From Massilia putida (GTDB lineage Bacteria; Pseudomonadota; Gammaproteobacteria; Burkholderiales; Burkholderiaceae_D), in assembly GCF_001941825.1 (NCBI RefSeq), contig NZ_CP019037.1, positions 310,001 through 374,000 of the forward strand: a stretch of 64,000 bases of DNA, written 5' to 3'. The first letter of the stretch is position 1; each line of letters opens with the position of its first letter. This document shows positions 8,162 to 17,406 of this stretch, in pieces. The notes beneath the pieces are model-generated. The model worked only from the letters and a program-made list of their open reading frames with translations, was not told the origin of the DNA and did not search any database. The position numbers and the translations under genes were made by a program.

Positions 8162-8957
8162 ATTTGCCGGATGATTTCAGCGTTTCACGGACGGTTTTTT
8201 GTGTCGGTGTGCGGGCGGGAAATGCCCAGCGGCCGGCCGAATTTTGCATACGGGCAATTATTTAGAACGGATCAGGAACGAGGCGTAAGCCAGCTGACGT
8301 AGCAGACCTGGCGCAGTGATCGGATGGCGTCAACTTACAGCCAGGCGGCTGGGCGAGATTGTCGGCCATGACTTGTACAGGCCACGGATTAGTTCGGCGG
8401 GTACCGAAACCAGCGACTCGAATCTCCGGATTTTCCGTGACACATCAGGGCATCGCAGGCGATCGCTGTCGCGAAAGAATGCTCAAGCCCGGTGCTGGCA
8501 TTCCGATACATCCTGACTGGACTCTGTTGGAAGAACTAAACAACGGGCCGCGTAAACCTGACGGCCCCGAAAATTTGTCGAGAGACCGACAGCAAACACT
8601 CGTCGATGTGAGAACGACCGAGTCGGCTTGGCCAAGCGCTGGCGTTCTCCATAGGATTGTGGAAGTTCAGCACCCCTAGCGCCAAAGCGAATCAAGAACA
8701 CTGGCCGCCGCAGTCTTGAGACAGGAGGGAAACGGGCAAAAAAATACCCGCCGAGAGGCGGGTTGAATCTATTTTCTTGGAGGAAGATAGAGGAGACATA
8801 AGCATGATGCTGCATCGCACAAGAACTGTCCAATGACGGTTCGTGATACCTGAAATGCGCCCAACCCATTTCTCATAAAACTGTGTAGCAAACTCGACAT
8901 TACCAAAAATATTGTCGAGTTTTCTATATACTGGCCCCTCGCCTTCTTGAGCCCCAC
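8162..8957. other. Gene-poor 796-bp stretch upstream of the recombinase operon
   Basis: No frame here has a recognisable product or good start. Two structures stand out. A hairpin ACCCGCC-GAGA-GGCGGGT (8746-8763) has a T-run on its minus-strand side. A 10-bp inverted repeat AAACTCGACA / TGTCGAGTTT (8890-8899 and 8913-8922) is separated by 13 A/T-rich bases. The rest is featureless to me and may be accessory-site DNA for the recombinase or decayed sequence. Confidence 0.45.
8746..8763 (-). terminator. Rho-independent terminator, minus strand
   Basis: A 7-bp G/C stem with a GAGA loop is followed on the minus strand by TATTTTTTT. No gene reading leftward into it is evident, so it may be the remnant of a lost gene or protect the recombinase operon from transcription out of the IS element to its right. 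Confidence 0.65.
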
Positions 8958-8996
8958 GGTAATCCCCCCATTTTTAGAGCGACCTAAAAGTAGAGG

Positions 8997-9198
8997 TTAA
9001 GCGGCAAGGGTAAGTTTCTGTTTTGGTGTGATGCCGCCGAGCGCCATGTTGGGCCGGTCGTGATTGTAGGTCCACAGCCAGCGGGTGGCAAATTCCTGGA
9101 TCTCGTCGAGCGTTTCGAAGAGATGGTGCGCCAGCCAATCGTACCGCACGGTCCTGTTGTAACGCTCCACGTAAGCGTTTTGCTGAGGCTGGCCTGGC
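8997..9198 (-). pseudogene. IS3-family OrfB, C-terminal part, separated by IS21
   Basis: It encodes the last ~66 residues (QPGQPQQNAYVERYNRTVRY ... NHDRPNMALGGITPKQKL), including the catalytic Glu region of the DDE domain and the conserved C-terminal tail. The N-terminal part is at 11914-12549. Joining the two after excising 9199-11913 and one CTGGC copy restores the frame exactly (FIQP-GQPQQ). Confidence 0.88.
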
Positions 9199-9389
9199 TG
9201 CGTATTCCGGACCAAACTGGACACCCATTCCACGTCAAACTGGACACTGATTCCGCGGCAAACTGGACACCCATTCCAGCGCAAACTGGACACTGATTCC
9301 GCTCCAAACTGGACAGTTTGAAGCGGCCTGAAGGGACCGGCGGCAAGGGATAACTATGGCACTCTCGCGGATTTTTTCCGGAGGGTTGC

Positions 9390-10940
9390 TTGGCCAATAA
9401 AAGGTTATCCATGCGCAAAATCCACGAAGTTCTGCGGCTGCATTTCGAGCACGGCCGCTCCAAGCGGGAGATCGCCCGCATCATCAGCGCCTCGCCGACC
9501 ACCGTGTCGGACTACCTGGCCCGTGCCAAGGTGGCAGGCCTGTCCTTTCCTTTGCCGCCGGAGCTCGACGACGCTGCGCTGGAGTGGCGGCTGTTCCCGC
9601 CGAGCGAACCATCGTCGGTGAAGCGGCCGGCGCCGAGCTGGGCGACCGTGCACAACGAGCTGCGCCGCAAGGGCGTCACGCTCGAACTGCTGTGGCAAGA
9701 GTACAAGGCCGAGCAGCCAGACGGCCTGCAGTACAGCGCGTTCTGCGACCACTACCGCCGCTGGCGCCAGCAGCTGTCGCTGTCGATGCGCCAGACGCAC
9801 ACGCCGGGCGAACGGCTGTTCGTCGACTACGCCGGCCAGACCGTCGGCGTCACCGACGGCGCCACCGGCGAAATCCGGGAAGCCCAGATCTTCGTCGCCG
9901 TGCTGGGTGCGTCGAACTACACCTACCTCGAGGCGACCTGGAGCCAGCAGCTGTCAGACTGGATCGGCAGCCATGTGCGCGCGCTCGAGTTTTTCGGCGG
10001 CTGCACCGCGCTGTGGGTGCCAGACAATCTACGCAGCGGCGTGTCGCGGGCATCGCGCTACGAGCCGGACCTCAACCCGACCTACCACGACCTGGCCGAG
10101 CACTACGGCGTGGCAGTGCTGCCGGCACGTGCCCGGCGCCCGAAAGACAAGGCGAAGGTCGAAAACGGCGTGCTGGTGATTACGCGCTGGGTGCTGGCGC
10201 GGCTGCGCCACCAGCGCTTCTTCAGCCTCAATGAGCTCAATCGCGCACTGCGAACCCTGCTGCTCGATGTGAACCAGCGGCCCTTCAAGAAGCTGCCAGG
10301 CTGCCGCGCCAGCGCCTTCGCCGAGATGGACCAGCCAGCCCTGCGACCGCTTCCGCAACAGCGTTACGAGTACGCCGAATGGAAGGTGGCCCGGGTGGGC
10401 GTCGATTACCACGTCGAGATCGACGGGCACTACTACTCGGTACCATGCCAGCACGCGCGCGCCCAGGTGGATGTGCGCGTGACCAAGACGACTGTCGAAG
10501 TCTTCCAGCGCGGCCAGCGCATCGCCAGCCACGCCTATTGCACCTTCAAGGGACGCCATACAACGATTGACGCGCACATGCCCGCGGCGCACCGCGAAGT
10601 CGCTGGCTGGAACGCCAACACCCTGGCTGCGCGCGCAGAGGCCATCGGGCCGCGTTGCGCGGTGCTGGTTGAACGACTGCTGCATCAGCGACGCCATCCG
10701 CAGCAGGCATACCGCAGCTGCCTCGGTGTGCTGTCGCTGGGCCAGCGATATGGCGCCGAACGGCTGGAGGCGGCCTGCGCCCGCGCCCTCAAGCACAGCG
10801 CGGTGAGCTGGAAGAGCGTGCACGCCATCCTCAAGAACGGCCTCGACCTGCAACCGCAGGGCGTGCAGCGCACGCTCGACCTGCCAGAGCACGAGAACCT
10901 GCGCGGCGCCGCCTACTACCAATCGCATCGGCTGCACTGA
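9390..10940 (+). CDS. istA: IS21-family transposase IstA
   Basis: 516 residues from TTG (9390), with ggagg about 7 bases upstream; the first ATG is at 9411. An N-terminal helix-turn-helix (SMRKIHEVLRLHFEHGRSKR, EIARIISASPTTVSDYLARA) precedes an rve/DDE catalytic domain (FVDYAGQTVGV, ALWVPDNLRSGVSRASRYEP, KDKAKVENGVLVI) and a C-terminal Mu-type domain. It cuts and joins the IS ends with IstB help. The length matches the family. Confidence 0.95.
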   Translation: MANKRLSMRKIHEVLRLHFEHGRSKREIARIISASPTTVSDYLARAKVAGLSFPLPPELDDAALEWRLFPPSEPSSVKRPAPSWATVHNELRRKGVTLELLWQEYKAEQPDGLQYSAFCDHYRRWRQQLSLSMRQTHTPGERLFVDYAGQTVGVTDGATGEIREAQIFVAVLGASNYTYLEATWSQQLSDWIGSHVRALEFFGGCTALWVPDNLRSGVSRASRYEPDLNPTYHDLAEHYGVAVLPARARRPKDKAKVENGVLVITRWVLARLRHQRFFSLNELNRALRTLLLDVNQRPFKKLPGCRASAFAEMDQPALRPLPQQRYEYAEWKVARVGVDYHVEIDGHYYSVPCQHARAQVDVRVTKTTVEVFQRGQRIASHAYCTFKGRHTTIDAHMPAAHREVAGWNANTLAARAEAIGPRCAVLVERLLHQRRHPQQAYRSCLGVLSLGQRYGAERLEAACARALKHSAVSWKSVHAILKNGLDLQPQGVQRTLDLPEHENLRGAAYYQSHRLH

Positions 10941-11031
10941 CATCGACAACAAACGGTATAAACAATTTAGGAATTGTGCGCGGAAGCTGCGCCCCCGGCG
11001 CGCAGCTTCCGCAACCATGAAAGGACGCACC

Positions 11032-11784
11032 ATGTTGCATCACCCCACCCACGAAAAACTGACCCGCCTGAAGCTGTTTGGAATGGCGCGCGCCTTCGCC
11101 GAGCAGAGCGCACTGGACCTGGACCATCTGACTTTCGAAGAGCGACTCGGCCTGCTGGTAGACCATGAGGTGACCGAGCGTGATGGAAAGGCGCTGGCCC
11201 TGCGCCTGCAGCGCGCCAGGCTCAAGCCCAATGCGGCCGCCGAGGACATCGACTACCGTCATCCGCGCGGCCTCGACAAGGCGCTGTTTCAGCGCCTGCT
11301 GGCCGGGCAATGGCTGACTGACAGACAGAATGTGCTACTGACTGGCCCCACCGGCGTGGGCAAGACCTGGCTCGCCTGCGCGCTGGCGCACCAGGCATGC
11401 CGCCAGGGCTACAGCGCCTATTACGTGCGCTTGCCGCGTCTGCTCGACGAGCTGGGCATCGGCCGCGCCGACGGCCGCTACGGCAAGCTGCTCAAGCAAC
11501 TGGCCAGGATCGACACGCTCGTGATCGACGATTGGGGGCTTGCCGTGCTAGACGACGCCCACCGGCGTGACCTGCTCGAAGTGCTCGACGACCGCCATGG
11601 CACGCGCTCGACCATCGTGACCAGCCAGCTACCCATCGAGCACTGGCATGCCGCCATCGGCGACCCCACCCTGGCCGATGCCATCCTTGACCGCCTCGTC
11701 CACAATGCCCATCAGCTCAATTTGAAAGGAGATTCGCTGCGAAGAAAACGGGCCGGTTTGACAAGCCCGGCTCATCAGGAGTAA
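11032..11784 (+). CDS. istB: IS21-family helper ATPase IstB
   Basis: About 250 residues of a DnaC-like AAA+ ATPase. Walker [10 protein letters not shown] and Walker B TLVIDDWG are intact, with sensor region [13 protein letters not shown]. The start [10 protein letters not shown] (11032) follows a good aaagga site; an in-frame ATG at 11017 is less likely. IstB loads and activates the IstA complex on target DNA. Confidence 0.94.
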   Translation: MLHHPTHEKLTRLKLFGMARAFAEQSALDLDHLTFEERLGLLVDHEVTERDGKALALRLQRARLKPNAAAEDIDYRHPRGLDKALFQRLLAGQWLTDRQNVLLTGPTGVGKTWLACALAHQACRQGYSAYYVRLPRLLDELGIGRADGRYGKLLKQLARIDTLVIDDWGLAVLDDAHRRDLLEVLDDRHGTRSTIVTSQLPIEHWHAAIGDPTLADAILDRLVHNAHQLNLKGDSLRRKRAGLTSPAHQE

Positions 11785-11913
11785 AACCCAAACCTCGACC
11801 CCGTGCCGTCACGCCCCGAGTGTCCAGTTTCGCCTGGAACAGGTGTCCAGTTTGCGCTGGAATGCGTGTCCAGTTTGCTGCGGAACGAGTGTCCAGTTTC
11901 GGCGGAATACGCA

Positions 11914-12549
11914 CTGGCTGGATGAAATCGATGCGGATGCCGCGTTTGGCGGCCCAGGCCAGCGTCACGGCGCTGATGTACTCTGGGCCGTTGTCGCAGC
12001 GGATCGCGTTCGGTTTGCCACGCCATTCGATAATCCGGTCCAGGGATCTGATGACGCGTTCGGATGGCAGCGAGAAATCTACCTCGATCCCCAAGCCTTC
12101 CCGATTGAAGTCATCGATGACGTTGAACAGACGAATGCTGCGTCCGTCGGAAAGTTGGTCATGCATGAAGTCCATCGACCAGCTCTGGTTGATCGCAGTC
12201 GGCACGGCCAATGGCAGCGGTTTCTCGCGTACTAGGCGATGGCGCGGCTTGATCCGCAGATTCAGCTCAAGCTCACGGTAAATCCGATAAACCCTTTTGT
12301 GGTTCCATTTGAAGTCTTTGACGTTGCGCAGGTATAGAAAGCACAGCCCGAAGCCCCAGTTGCGCTGGTTGTTCGTCAGCCGTACCAGCCAGTCGGCGAT
12401 AACGCTGTTTTCGGCGTCCAGCTTGGCCTTGTATCGGTAGCAGGTCTGGCTGATACCAAACGCCCGGCACGCCAGGTTAATCGTGGCCGACCGCTGTGCC
12501 ACGGCCCACTGCGCCATCTCTCGCCGCTGAGATGGCGCTACCACTTTTT
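11914..12549 (-). pseudogene. IS3-family OrfB, N-terminal part, interrupted by IS21
   Basis: This carries the HTH_21 region and the first part of the DDE domain ([45 protein letters not shown]), ending at FIQP where IS21 sits. Expression would need a -1 frameshift at the A6G run near 12542-12549 (ACAAAAAAG at the end of orfA), the classic IS3 slippery sequence. The insertion makes the element non-autonomous. Confidence 0.88.
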
Positions 12550-12804
12550 TGTCAGCGCCTCGGCGACGATCTCGGCCTTGAGCCGCTCCTCGGCATACAT
12601 CTTCTTCAGGCGCCGGTTTTCGTCCTCGAGTTCCTTCATGCGGGCCATCAAGGATGCGTCCATGCCGCCGTACTTGGCGCGCCATTTGTAAAACGTGGCA
12701 TTGCTGATGCCGTGCTCGCGGCAAAGCTCCGGTACAGGGCTGCCGGCTTCGGCCTGCTTGAGGATGGCAATGATCTGGCTGTCGGTAAAGCGGGACGTCT
12801 TCAT
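12538..12804 (-). CDS. IS3-family transposase OrfA (interrupted element)
   Basis: 88 residues starting [20 protein letters not shown], with an HTH ([20 protein letters not shown]) and a leucine-rich coil ([20 protein letters not shown]). It is intact but its OrfB partner is split. Its last codons contain the A6G slippery run used for OrfAB fusion. Confidence 0.92.
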   Translation of the reverse strand: MKTSRFTDSQIIAILKQAEAGSPVPELCREHGISNATFYKWRAKYGGMDASLMARMKELEDENRRLKKMYAEERLKAEIVAEALTKKW

Positions 12805-12870
12805 GTAGAGCTTTCTGTCTTAAGTAGAAAATTCTACTTCTAAACGCGCTCTTTTTGCGGGGGGATTACC

Positions 12871-13180
12871 ATCTAAAGCCCGCTGACTTTCGGGCTCGGC
12901 ACACCAAGCATAAAAACCGCTGGGGTGCACCGCCATTATTTTGCTAAGCCTTAGGATCGAATGCTCATTGCGAGCATTGCGAATGAAGGCGTACCTTACT
13001 CCGTGGCCGGGTGGCCGCGTTCCGTCACTTGCTTGACCGCTTCAATCTTGAATTCTTCTGGATACCGCATGCCACTTATACTTTCTCCTTGAACCTACAA
13101 TTATAGGCTCAGGGGTGTCTACCGAACTCGTGGCCACTCACACTCGATTTTCTTAAACAATGAAGCCTGTACAAAACCCG
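12871..13180. other. IS debris between the nested IS and the chemoreceptor operon
   Basis: About 310 bases without an intact gene. It contains a 24-codon minus-strand start of a different IS3 OrfA and an end-like stretch (GGGGTGTCTACCGAACTCG around 13113-13131) typical of an IS terminus. Short inverted repeats AGCCCG/CGGGCT (12877-12896) are also present. This looks like a decayed insertion hot spot. Confidence 0.55.
12996..13070 (-). pseudogene. N-terminal remnant of an IS3-family OrfA
   Basis: From the ATG at 13068-13070 it reads MRYPEEFKIEAVKQVTERGH and stops after 24 codons. This is the characteristic opening of IS3-type OrfA proteins. Nothing further of the transposase is seen downstream, so it is a truncated relic. 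Confidence 0.75.
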
Positions 13181-13196
13181 AGGCGGTTCACCGCCT
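13181..13196 (-). terminator. Probable terminator after the Dabb gene
   Basis: A hairpin AGGCGG-TTCA-CCGCCT lies immediately beyond the stop of the Dabb-domain gene. On the minus strand it is followed by CGGGTTTTG, a short T-run, so termination is likely but not strong. Confidence 0.5.
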
Positions 13197-13499
13197 TCAT
13201 ATCTCATAATCGAAGCTGTGCCGACCGTCTCGAAGGGGGGCAACCCGAGCCTTCAATCGCTCGTGCTTAGGATGGGCATTGTAGGCATCGAGCGCGGCTC
13301 GCGAGGTAAATTCTGAGTACAGCATTACGTCACAGGTAGACTCGAGTCCTTCATGTGCAACGATCGCTTCAAAACGCAACATACCCGGCACGGCATCACG
13401 ACATTCGTCGAGCCATGCCTTCAGGCGCAAGGCATTTTCTGGTTTAGTAAAGCCGTCGGCGCCTTCCTTCAAGCTCCACATCACGATATGTCTAATCAT
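13197..13499 (-). CDS. Dabb-domain (dimeric alpha/beta barrel) protein
   Basis: 100 residues from the ATG at 13497-13499, overlapping the chemoreceptor stop by 4 bases (ATGA). The start [15 protein letters not shown] and the middle [20 protein letters not shown] are the two halves of the stress-responsive A/B barrel (Dabb) fold, often found as small dimeric accessory proteins in aromatic catabolism. No catalytic role can be read from the sequence. Coupling to a chemoreceptor and the regulon motif upstream link it to the catabolic island. Confidence 0.8.
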   Translation of the reverse strand: MIRHIVMWSLKEGADGFTKPENALRLKAWLDECRDAVPGMLRFEAIVAHEGLESTCDVMLYSEFTSRAALDAYNAHPKHERLKARVAPLRDGRHSFDYEI

Positions 13500-15181
13500 G
13501 TTTTTCCTTGAATAAGATGGGTTGGCCGGCTGCCTACCCATCCGTGCTGCCCCGCTTGGGCAGAAGGTTCAGACCACGTGGAGCGGCCGCTGAGTTCACT
13601 CTTTCCTGACTTGGTCTCATCAGAAAACTTTCGTGCTTGCTCAAGCTCAACCTTGAATACGCTTACAGCATCAAGCAGCGTGGTGGTACGTGAACGCATC
13701 GCCTCAGTGGCGCTGGCGGCCTCCTCGACCAGCGCAGCATTTTGCTGGGTTACTTGGTCAATCGAAGCAACTGCTATATTAAGCTCGTTGATGCCATGTT
13801 CTTGCTCCTCCGACGCGCTCGCAATCTCGGACATGATCCTGCTCACCATACCCGCGCCGCTGATGAGCCCATTCATGGCGGTTTCTGCGTGGATTGCTTG
13901 TGCAGTGCCAGCACTTATTTGCTCGACCGAGTTTTTGATGAGTGTCTTGATCTCGCTCGCAGCGGCAGCCGAACGTTGAGCCAGAGCCCGCACCTCTCCT
14001 GCCACCACAGCAAAACCGCGGCCATGCTCCCCTGCACGTGCCGCCTCGACCGAGGCGTTCAGCGCAAGAATATTCGTTTGAAAAGCAATCCCATCAATGA
14101 CGTCGGTAATGCGCACGATGGTCTTCGACGATTCATTGATGGTATTCATGGTAGAGATCAAGGTCCCCACGACTTCACTGGCTTTAGCCGACGTTGCGGA
14201 CGAGCTTGCGGTAAGCGCCAAGGCTCGACGTGCATGCTCAGTATTTTCGCGGATCCGTGCGACCAACACTTTCATCGATGACGATGCTTCGGTCAGCGCA
14301 GCGGCCTGCTGCTCAGTGCGGACAGATAATTCAGCATTGCCGTCAGCGATCTCCGCCGATTCGGTAGCGATGCTATGCGCTTCGTTGCGCACCGTCGTAA
14401 CAATGCGCGCCAAGCTACCGTTCATCTCGCTCAAAGCGGTGATTACCTGCCCGGTCTCGTCTCGAGAACGGCTAATAATGTCTGCAGTAAGGTCTCCCTC
14501 AGCCACTCGTTGCGCAATACGTAGAGCCTCGTTCAACGACGAGGAGACCATGTTACCGATTTGCCAGGCAATCACGCCTCCCAGCACCAGTCCACCGAAG
14601 GTAAGACCAATCAGCCACATGCGACAAGTTTCGATTTGCGCACTGGCGCTATCGAACTCTTCTTTGGCCAAACGTTCCTGGTGCCTCAACAATTCATCCG
14701 CCACCTCCAGCGCTGCCCGCTGCGATGGCGCTCCTTGGGTTACCAGGATCTCAGTAGCGAGCGCACCTTTTCCCTCATGGGCCAGCTTCGCGGCGCGCTC
14801 AAAATATGGTACGGAGGCAGCCGACCGTTCTTTTAGCATGTTGAACAGCTGTTTCTCTTGCGATGAGGTAAGCAGCCGCTCGAGTTTCTGGAATCCGTCG
14901 GTCCAAGCGGTGCGTTGCTGGTCAAGGCGATGGTCGATTTTCGCCAGTTCGGCCGGGCTTTTGGCCGCAGTAAGGTCGCGCATGTCGACAGCGATGCTGA
15001 CAGCGACGTGGCGTACCACGTTGACCGTCTTGATCTTGACGTTGCTGCTATTGACGACGTTGTCCAAGTTGCTACGCAGTCGTTCCAGCATGATTGCGCT
15101 CAGCACTGCTACGGTAAGGGTTATCGCCAGCACAGCCGCGAAGCCAGTGTACAAACGTTCCCGAATCTTCAAGTTTTTCAT
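13496..15181 (-). CDS. Methyl-accepting chemotaxis protein, 4HB/Tar-like sensor
   Basis: 561 residues. TM1 spans about 10-31 and is followed by a periplasmic four-helix-bundle-like sensor (~32-188), TM2 ([18 protein letters not shown], ~190-210), HAMP (~211-265) and a cytoplasmic signalling domain with the conserved hairpin ([20 protein letters not shown]). The C-terminal tail beyond ~520 is variable and has no obvious CheR-binding pentapeptide. The island motif CCTGTCGAAAGATAG lies 110 bases upstream, so expression is probably co-induced with catabolism. I infer that it senses the phenolic substrate or an intermediate. Confidence 0.92.
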   Translation of the reverse strand: MKNLKIRERLYTGFAAVLAITLTVAVLSAIMLERLRSNLDNVVNSSNVKIKTVNVVRHVAVSIAVDMRDLTAAKSPAELAKIDHRLDQQRTAWTDGFQKLERLLTSSQEKQLFNMLKERSAASVPYFERAAKLAHEGKGALATEILVTQGAPSQRAALEVADELLRHQERLAKEEFDSASAQIETCRMWLIGLTFGGLVLGGVIAWQIGNMVSSSLNEALRIAQRVAEGDLTADIISRSRDETGQVITALSEMNGSLARIVTTVRNEAHSIATESAEIADGNAELSVRTEQQAAALTEASSSMKVLVARIRENTEHARRALALTASSSATSAKASEVVGTLISTMNTINESSKTIVRITDVIDGIAFQTNILALNASVEAARAGEHGRGFAVVAGEVRALAQRSAAAASEIKTLIKNSVEQISAGTAQAIHAETAMNGLISGAGMVSRIMSEIASASEEQEHGINELNIAVASIDQVTQQNAALVEEAASATEAMRSRTTTLLDAVSVFKVELEQARKFSDETKSGKSELSGRSTWSEPSAQAGQHGWVGSRPTHLIQGKT

Positions 15182-15291
15182 CCTCTACACCTTTTAAGAA
15201 GCCATCGACAATAGTCAAGATCAAGATCAATCGCCTGACTTAAGAATTTCATTTCGTCACGCCAGAGTGCCAAAATGAAATTCGATTTGAG

Positions 15292-15306
15292 CCTGTCGAA
15301 AGATAG
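15292..15306 (-). promoter_or_regulatory. Island regulon motif, site 1 (chemoreceptor operon)
   Basis: On the minus strand this reads CTATCTTTCGACAGG, 14 of 15 bases as in the two perfect sites (22945, 42228). It is 110 bases upstream of the chemoreceptor start and in the same orientation as that operon. Confidence 0.7.
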
Positions 15307-15346
15307 CTGGTGCGAGAACGCAACAAAAATAGAGTCTGTTTGGCGT

Positions 15347-16087
15347 TTAGTAAGGCTTTTTCTGACGCGCTGCAATTTCCATCAGTCGGCGGTCGCGCCA
15401 GTCACGCCGGTCATTTAACTGCGACAGAGGTAATATCTCGCGACATTGCCGTTCAACTTCAGCAATCAATTCCGAGCTCCATGGCCGGCTGTGGTCTCGC
15501 GACCGGTCGATAGATTGGTAGAGCGCTCCGAGTCGGCGGGCATAGTCGGCCACGCCACCTGCCGCGTTCAGGTCGATCGTCTCGAACGGCCCCATGAACG
15601 ACCAGCGCCAGCCGAGGCCATCGCGCACTGTAGCGTCGATATCCGCGCAGCTTGCCACACCATCCTCGACCAGGGCCCAGGCCTCACGCAGCAACGCGCC
15701 CTGGAGCCGATTAAGCACGAAGCCTTCGATCTCCTTCCGCACATGCACTACGCTCATGCCGAGCGTATCCATGAGGCGCGATGTCCATTTTGTCGTCGCC
15801 GGCGCCGTCCATGGCGAGGGCACCAGCTCGACCACCGGCACTAAATGTGGTGGATTGACTGGATGAACGATCAGTGCCCTGGGCGAAACTGCGAGCCCAG
15901 TGGTAAAAGCTGAAGCGGGAATGCCGGATGTGGAACTTCCGACAATGGCTGCCGGATCGAGAAGCGCATCGAGCTGCGCGTACAGCACCTGCTTGAGCCC
16001 CAGATCTTCAAAGATCGATTCCTGGACATATGCTACGTCGTCAAGGGCGTGCTTGAGGGTCGAGCTTACAATGATACGTTCACTGAT
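15347..16087 (-). pseudogene. 3-hydroxyacyl-CoA dehydrogenase-like gene, C-terminal part (split by IS)
   Basis: About 246 residues from the IS junction. The Rossmann domain continues with ALDDVAYVQESIFEDL, SSTSGIPASAF and HPVNPPHLVPVVELVP, followed by the C-terminal helical dimerisation domain (FVLNRLQGALLREAWALVED, WRWSFMGPFETIDLNAAGG). These are signatures of the lambda-crystallin/3-hydroxyacyl-CoA dehydrogenase family (often L-gulonate or L-carnitine dehydrogenases). The N-terminal part is at 17407-17631. Removing the IS and one GAT rejoins QAPEAI to SERIIVSS in frame, giving about 320 residues, the usual family length. Confidence 0.9.
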
Positions 16088-16157
16088 TGAACCGCCCCGG
16101 GAATAGTGGAGGCTGGTTGGTTTAAGTTAATGCGGTTTCATCGGCAGCGATCTTGAG

Positions 16158-17033
16158 CTACCGATAGTAGTTTGCCTCAGCTTCCGCGGGCGGGATATAG
16201 CCGATTGGTTCCATCAACCGGTGGTGGTTGAACCAGGCCACCCATTCCAAGGTTGCCAGCTCGACAGATTCCCGAGTTTTCCAGGTTCGGCGGTGAATCA
16301 ATTCCGTCTTGTACAAGCCGTTGATCGTCTCAGCCAGTGCGTTGTCGTAGCTGTCTCCCCGATTGCCGACCGACGGTTCGATACCTGCTTCGGCCAGGCG
16401 TTCGCTGTAGCGAATGCTGAGATATTGCGAGCCCCTATCGGAATGATGGATTAAAGTTCCATTTTCACCGGGCTGGCGAGCATACAATGCCTGTTCAAGC
16501 GCATCCAGAACGAAATCAGTGGTCATCGACGAACTGACCCGCCAGCCGACAATGCGCCGGGCGAAAACGTCCACCACGAAGGCTACGTACAGCCAGCCCT
16601 GCCACGTCGAAACGTATGTAAAGTCCGACACCCACAGCTGATTTGGACGGTCAGCCCTAAACTGCCGATTCACCCGATCCAGCGGACGTGGGGCGGCAGA
16701 ATCGGGAATCGTTGTCCGGACTCGCTTGCCGCGCACAGCACCTTGCAAACCCAGCCGCTTCATCAAGCGCTCGACCGTGCAGCGAGCGATGGCGATGCGT
16801 TCCCGGTTCATCTGCTTCCAGACCTTGTCGGCTCCGTAGACCTTCATGTTGGCCTGCCAGACCCGGCTGATTTCCGGACACAGAATCTCATCGCGCTTCG
16901 CCCGCGCGCATCGCTTCGACGAATCACGAAGCTGTGCCGCATGGCGCCGATAACCCGACGGGGCAATCCGCAAGACCTTGCAGATCGGCTCGACCCCGAA
17001 GGTGTCGCGATGCTGATCGATAAAGGCCTTCAG
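16158..17033 (-). CDS. IS3-family transposase OrfB (copy B)
   Basis: Protein identical to the copy A OrfB, with the complete DDE core ([26 protein letters not shown]). It is in the -1 frame relative to orfA and needs frameshifting or weak initiation at CTG. Confidence 0.92.
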   Translation of the reverse strand: MKAFIDQHRDTFGVEPICKVLRIAPSGYRRHAAQLRDSSKRCARAKRDEILCPEISRVWQANMKVYGADKVWKQMNRERIAIARCTVERLMKRLGLQGAVRGKRVRTTIPDSAAPRPLDRVNRQFRADRPNQLWVSDFTYVSTWQGWLYVAFVVDVFARRIVGWRVSSSMTTDFVLDALEQALYARQPGENGTLIHHSDRGSQYLSIRYSERLAEAGIEPSVGNRGDSYDNALAETINGLYKTELIHRRTWKTRESVELATLEWVAWFNHHRLMEPIGYIPPAEAEANYYR

Positions 17034-17356
17034 GACTTCAAACGGCGGTCGAGCTCCGCCTGGGCGAAAAACGCGCTTGCCAGCTTCAGGATTTCGTTCG
17101 CCCGCCGCAGCTCTTTGTTCTCGCGCTCCAGGGCTTTGAGTCGCTCACGCTCCTCTGTTGTCACTCCTGCGCGCTCTCCCTGGTCAATCTGGTCGCGCTT
17201 GACCCATTCATGCAGCGTTTGTGGCGTGCAGCCGATCATCCCTGCAATTGACTCGACCGCCGCCCACAGCGAAGGATGCTCATTACGCTGCTCCCGTACC
17301 AGACGGACTGCGCGCTCCCGGACTTCCGGCGAAAATTTGCTTGGCTTCTTGTTCAT
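17030..17356 (-). CDS. IS3-family transposase OrfA (copy B)
   Basis: Protein identical to the copy A OrfA: N-terminal HTH and C-terminal leucine zipper, 108 residues. It lies just inside the IS right end, reading leftward. Confidence 0.93.
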   Translation of the reverse strand: MNKKPSKFSPEVRERAVRLVREQRNEHPSLWAAVESIAGMIGCTPQTLHEWVKRDQIDQGERAGVTTEERERLKALERENKELRRANEILKLASAFFAQAELDRRLKS

Positions 17357-17406
17357 AGCTCCATTCTCTCAAGAGTTGGAGCCTCCATCAAATCCGGGGC
17401 GGTTCA

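Larger units (their letters stand above)
9199..11913 (+). mobile_element. IS21-family insertion sequence (2715 bp) with 5-bp target duplication
   Basis: Left end TGCGTATTCCG and right end CGGAATACGCA are inverted, and CTGGC is repeated on both sides (9194-9198 and 11914-11918). It carries istA and istB. Inside each end is a tandem array of transposase-binding-type repeats: CAAACTGGACA at 9213, 9236, 9259, 9282 and 9305, and the inverse TGTCCAGTTT at 11821, 11844, 11867 and 11890, all exactly 23 bp apart. All parts look intact, so the element may be active. Confidence 0.93.
8958..12870 (-). mobile_element. IS3-family element interrupted by an IS21-family element
   Basis: Terminal inverted repeats GGTAATCCCCCC occur at 8958-8969 and, inverted, at 12859-12870. 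Removing the IS21 insert and one 5-bp target copy leaves about 1193 bp, normal for IS3. OrfA and a split OrfB lie on the minus strand. The bases outside the repeats (CAC left, ATC right) do not match, so its own target duplication is not visible. It belongs to a different IS3 branch from the copies at 4540 and 16088. Confidence 0.85.
16088..17406 (-). mobile_element. IS3-family insertion sequence, copy B (1319 bp), with GAT target duplication
   Basis: Same length and same encoded proteins as copy A (4540-5858) but inverted. GAT is repeated directly outside both ends (16085-16087 and 17407-17409), a 3-bp duplication normal for this family. It interrupts the dehydrogenase gene downstream of hapG. 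The clean duplication plus identity to copy A argue for a recent insertion. Confidence 0.95.

Noticed and set aside
8483..8869. A 128-codon minus-strand frame in the gene-free stretch
   Set aside because: Composition is atypical, there is no ribosome site, and it spans the strong terminator at 8746-8763.
9200..9320. A CRISPR-like array suggested by evenly spaced short repeats
   Set aside because: The repeats are 11 bp at 23-bp period, occur inverted at the other end of the IS21 element, and are its transposase-binding sites.
4540..17406. A composite transposon made by the two identical IS copies
   Set aside because: Copy B has its own matching GAT on both sides, and the bases outside the pair (CGC left of copy A, GAT right of copy B) do not match, so the unit did not move together here.
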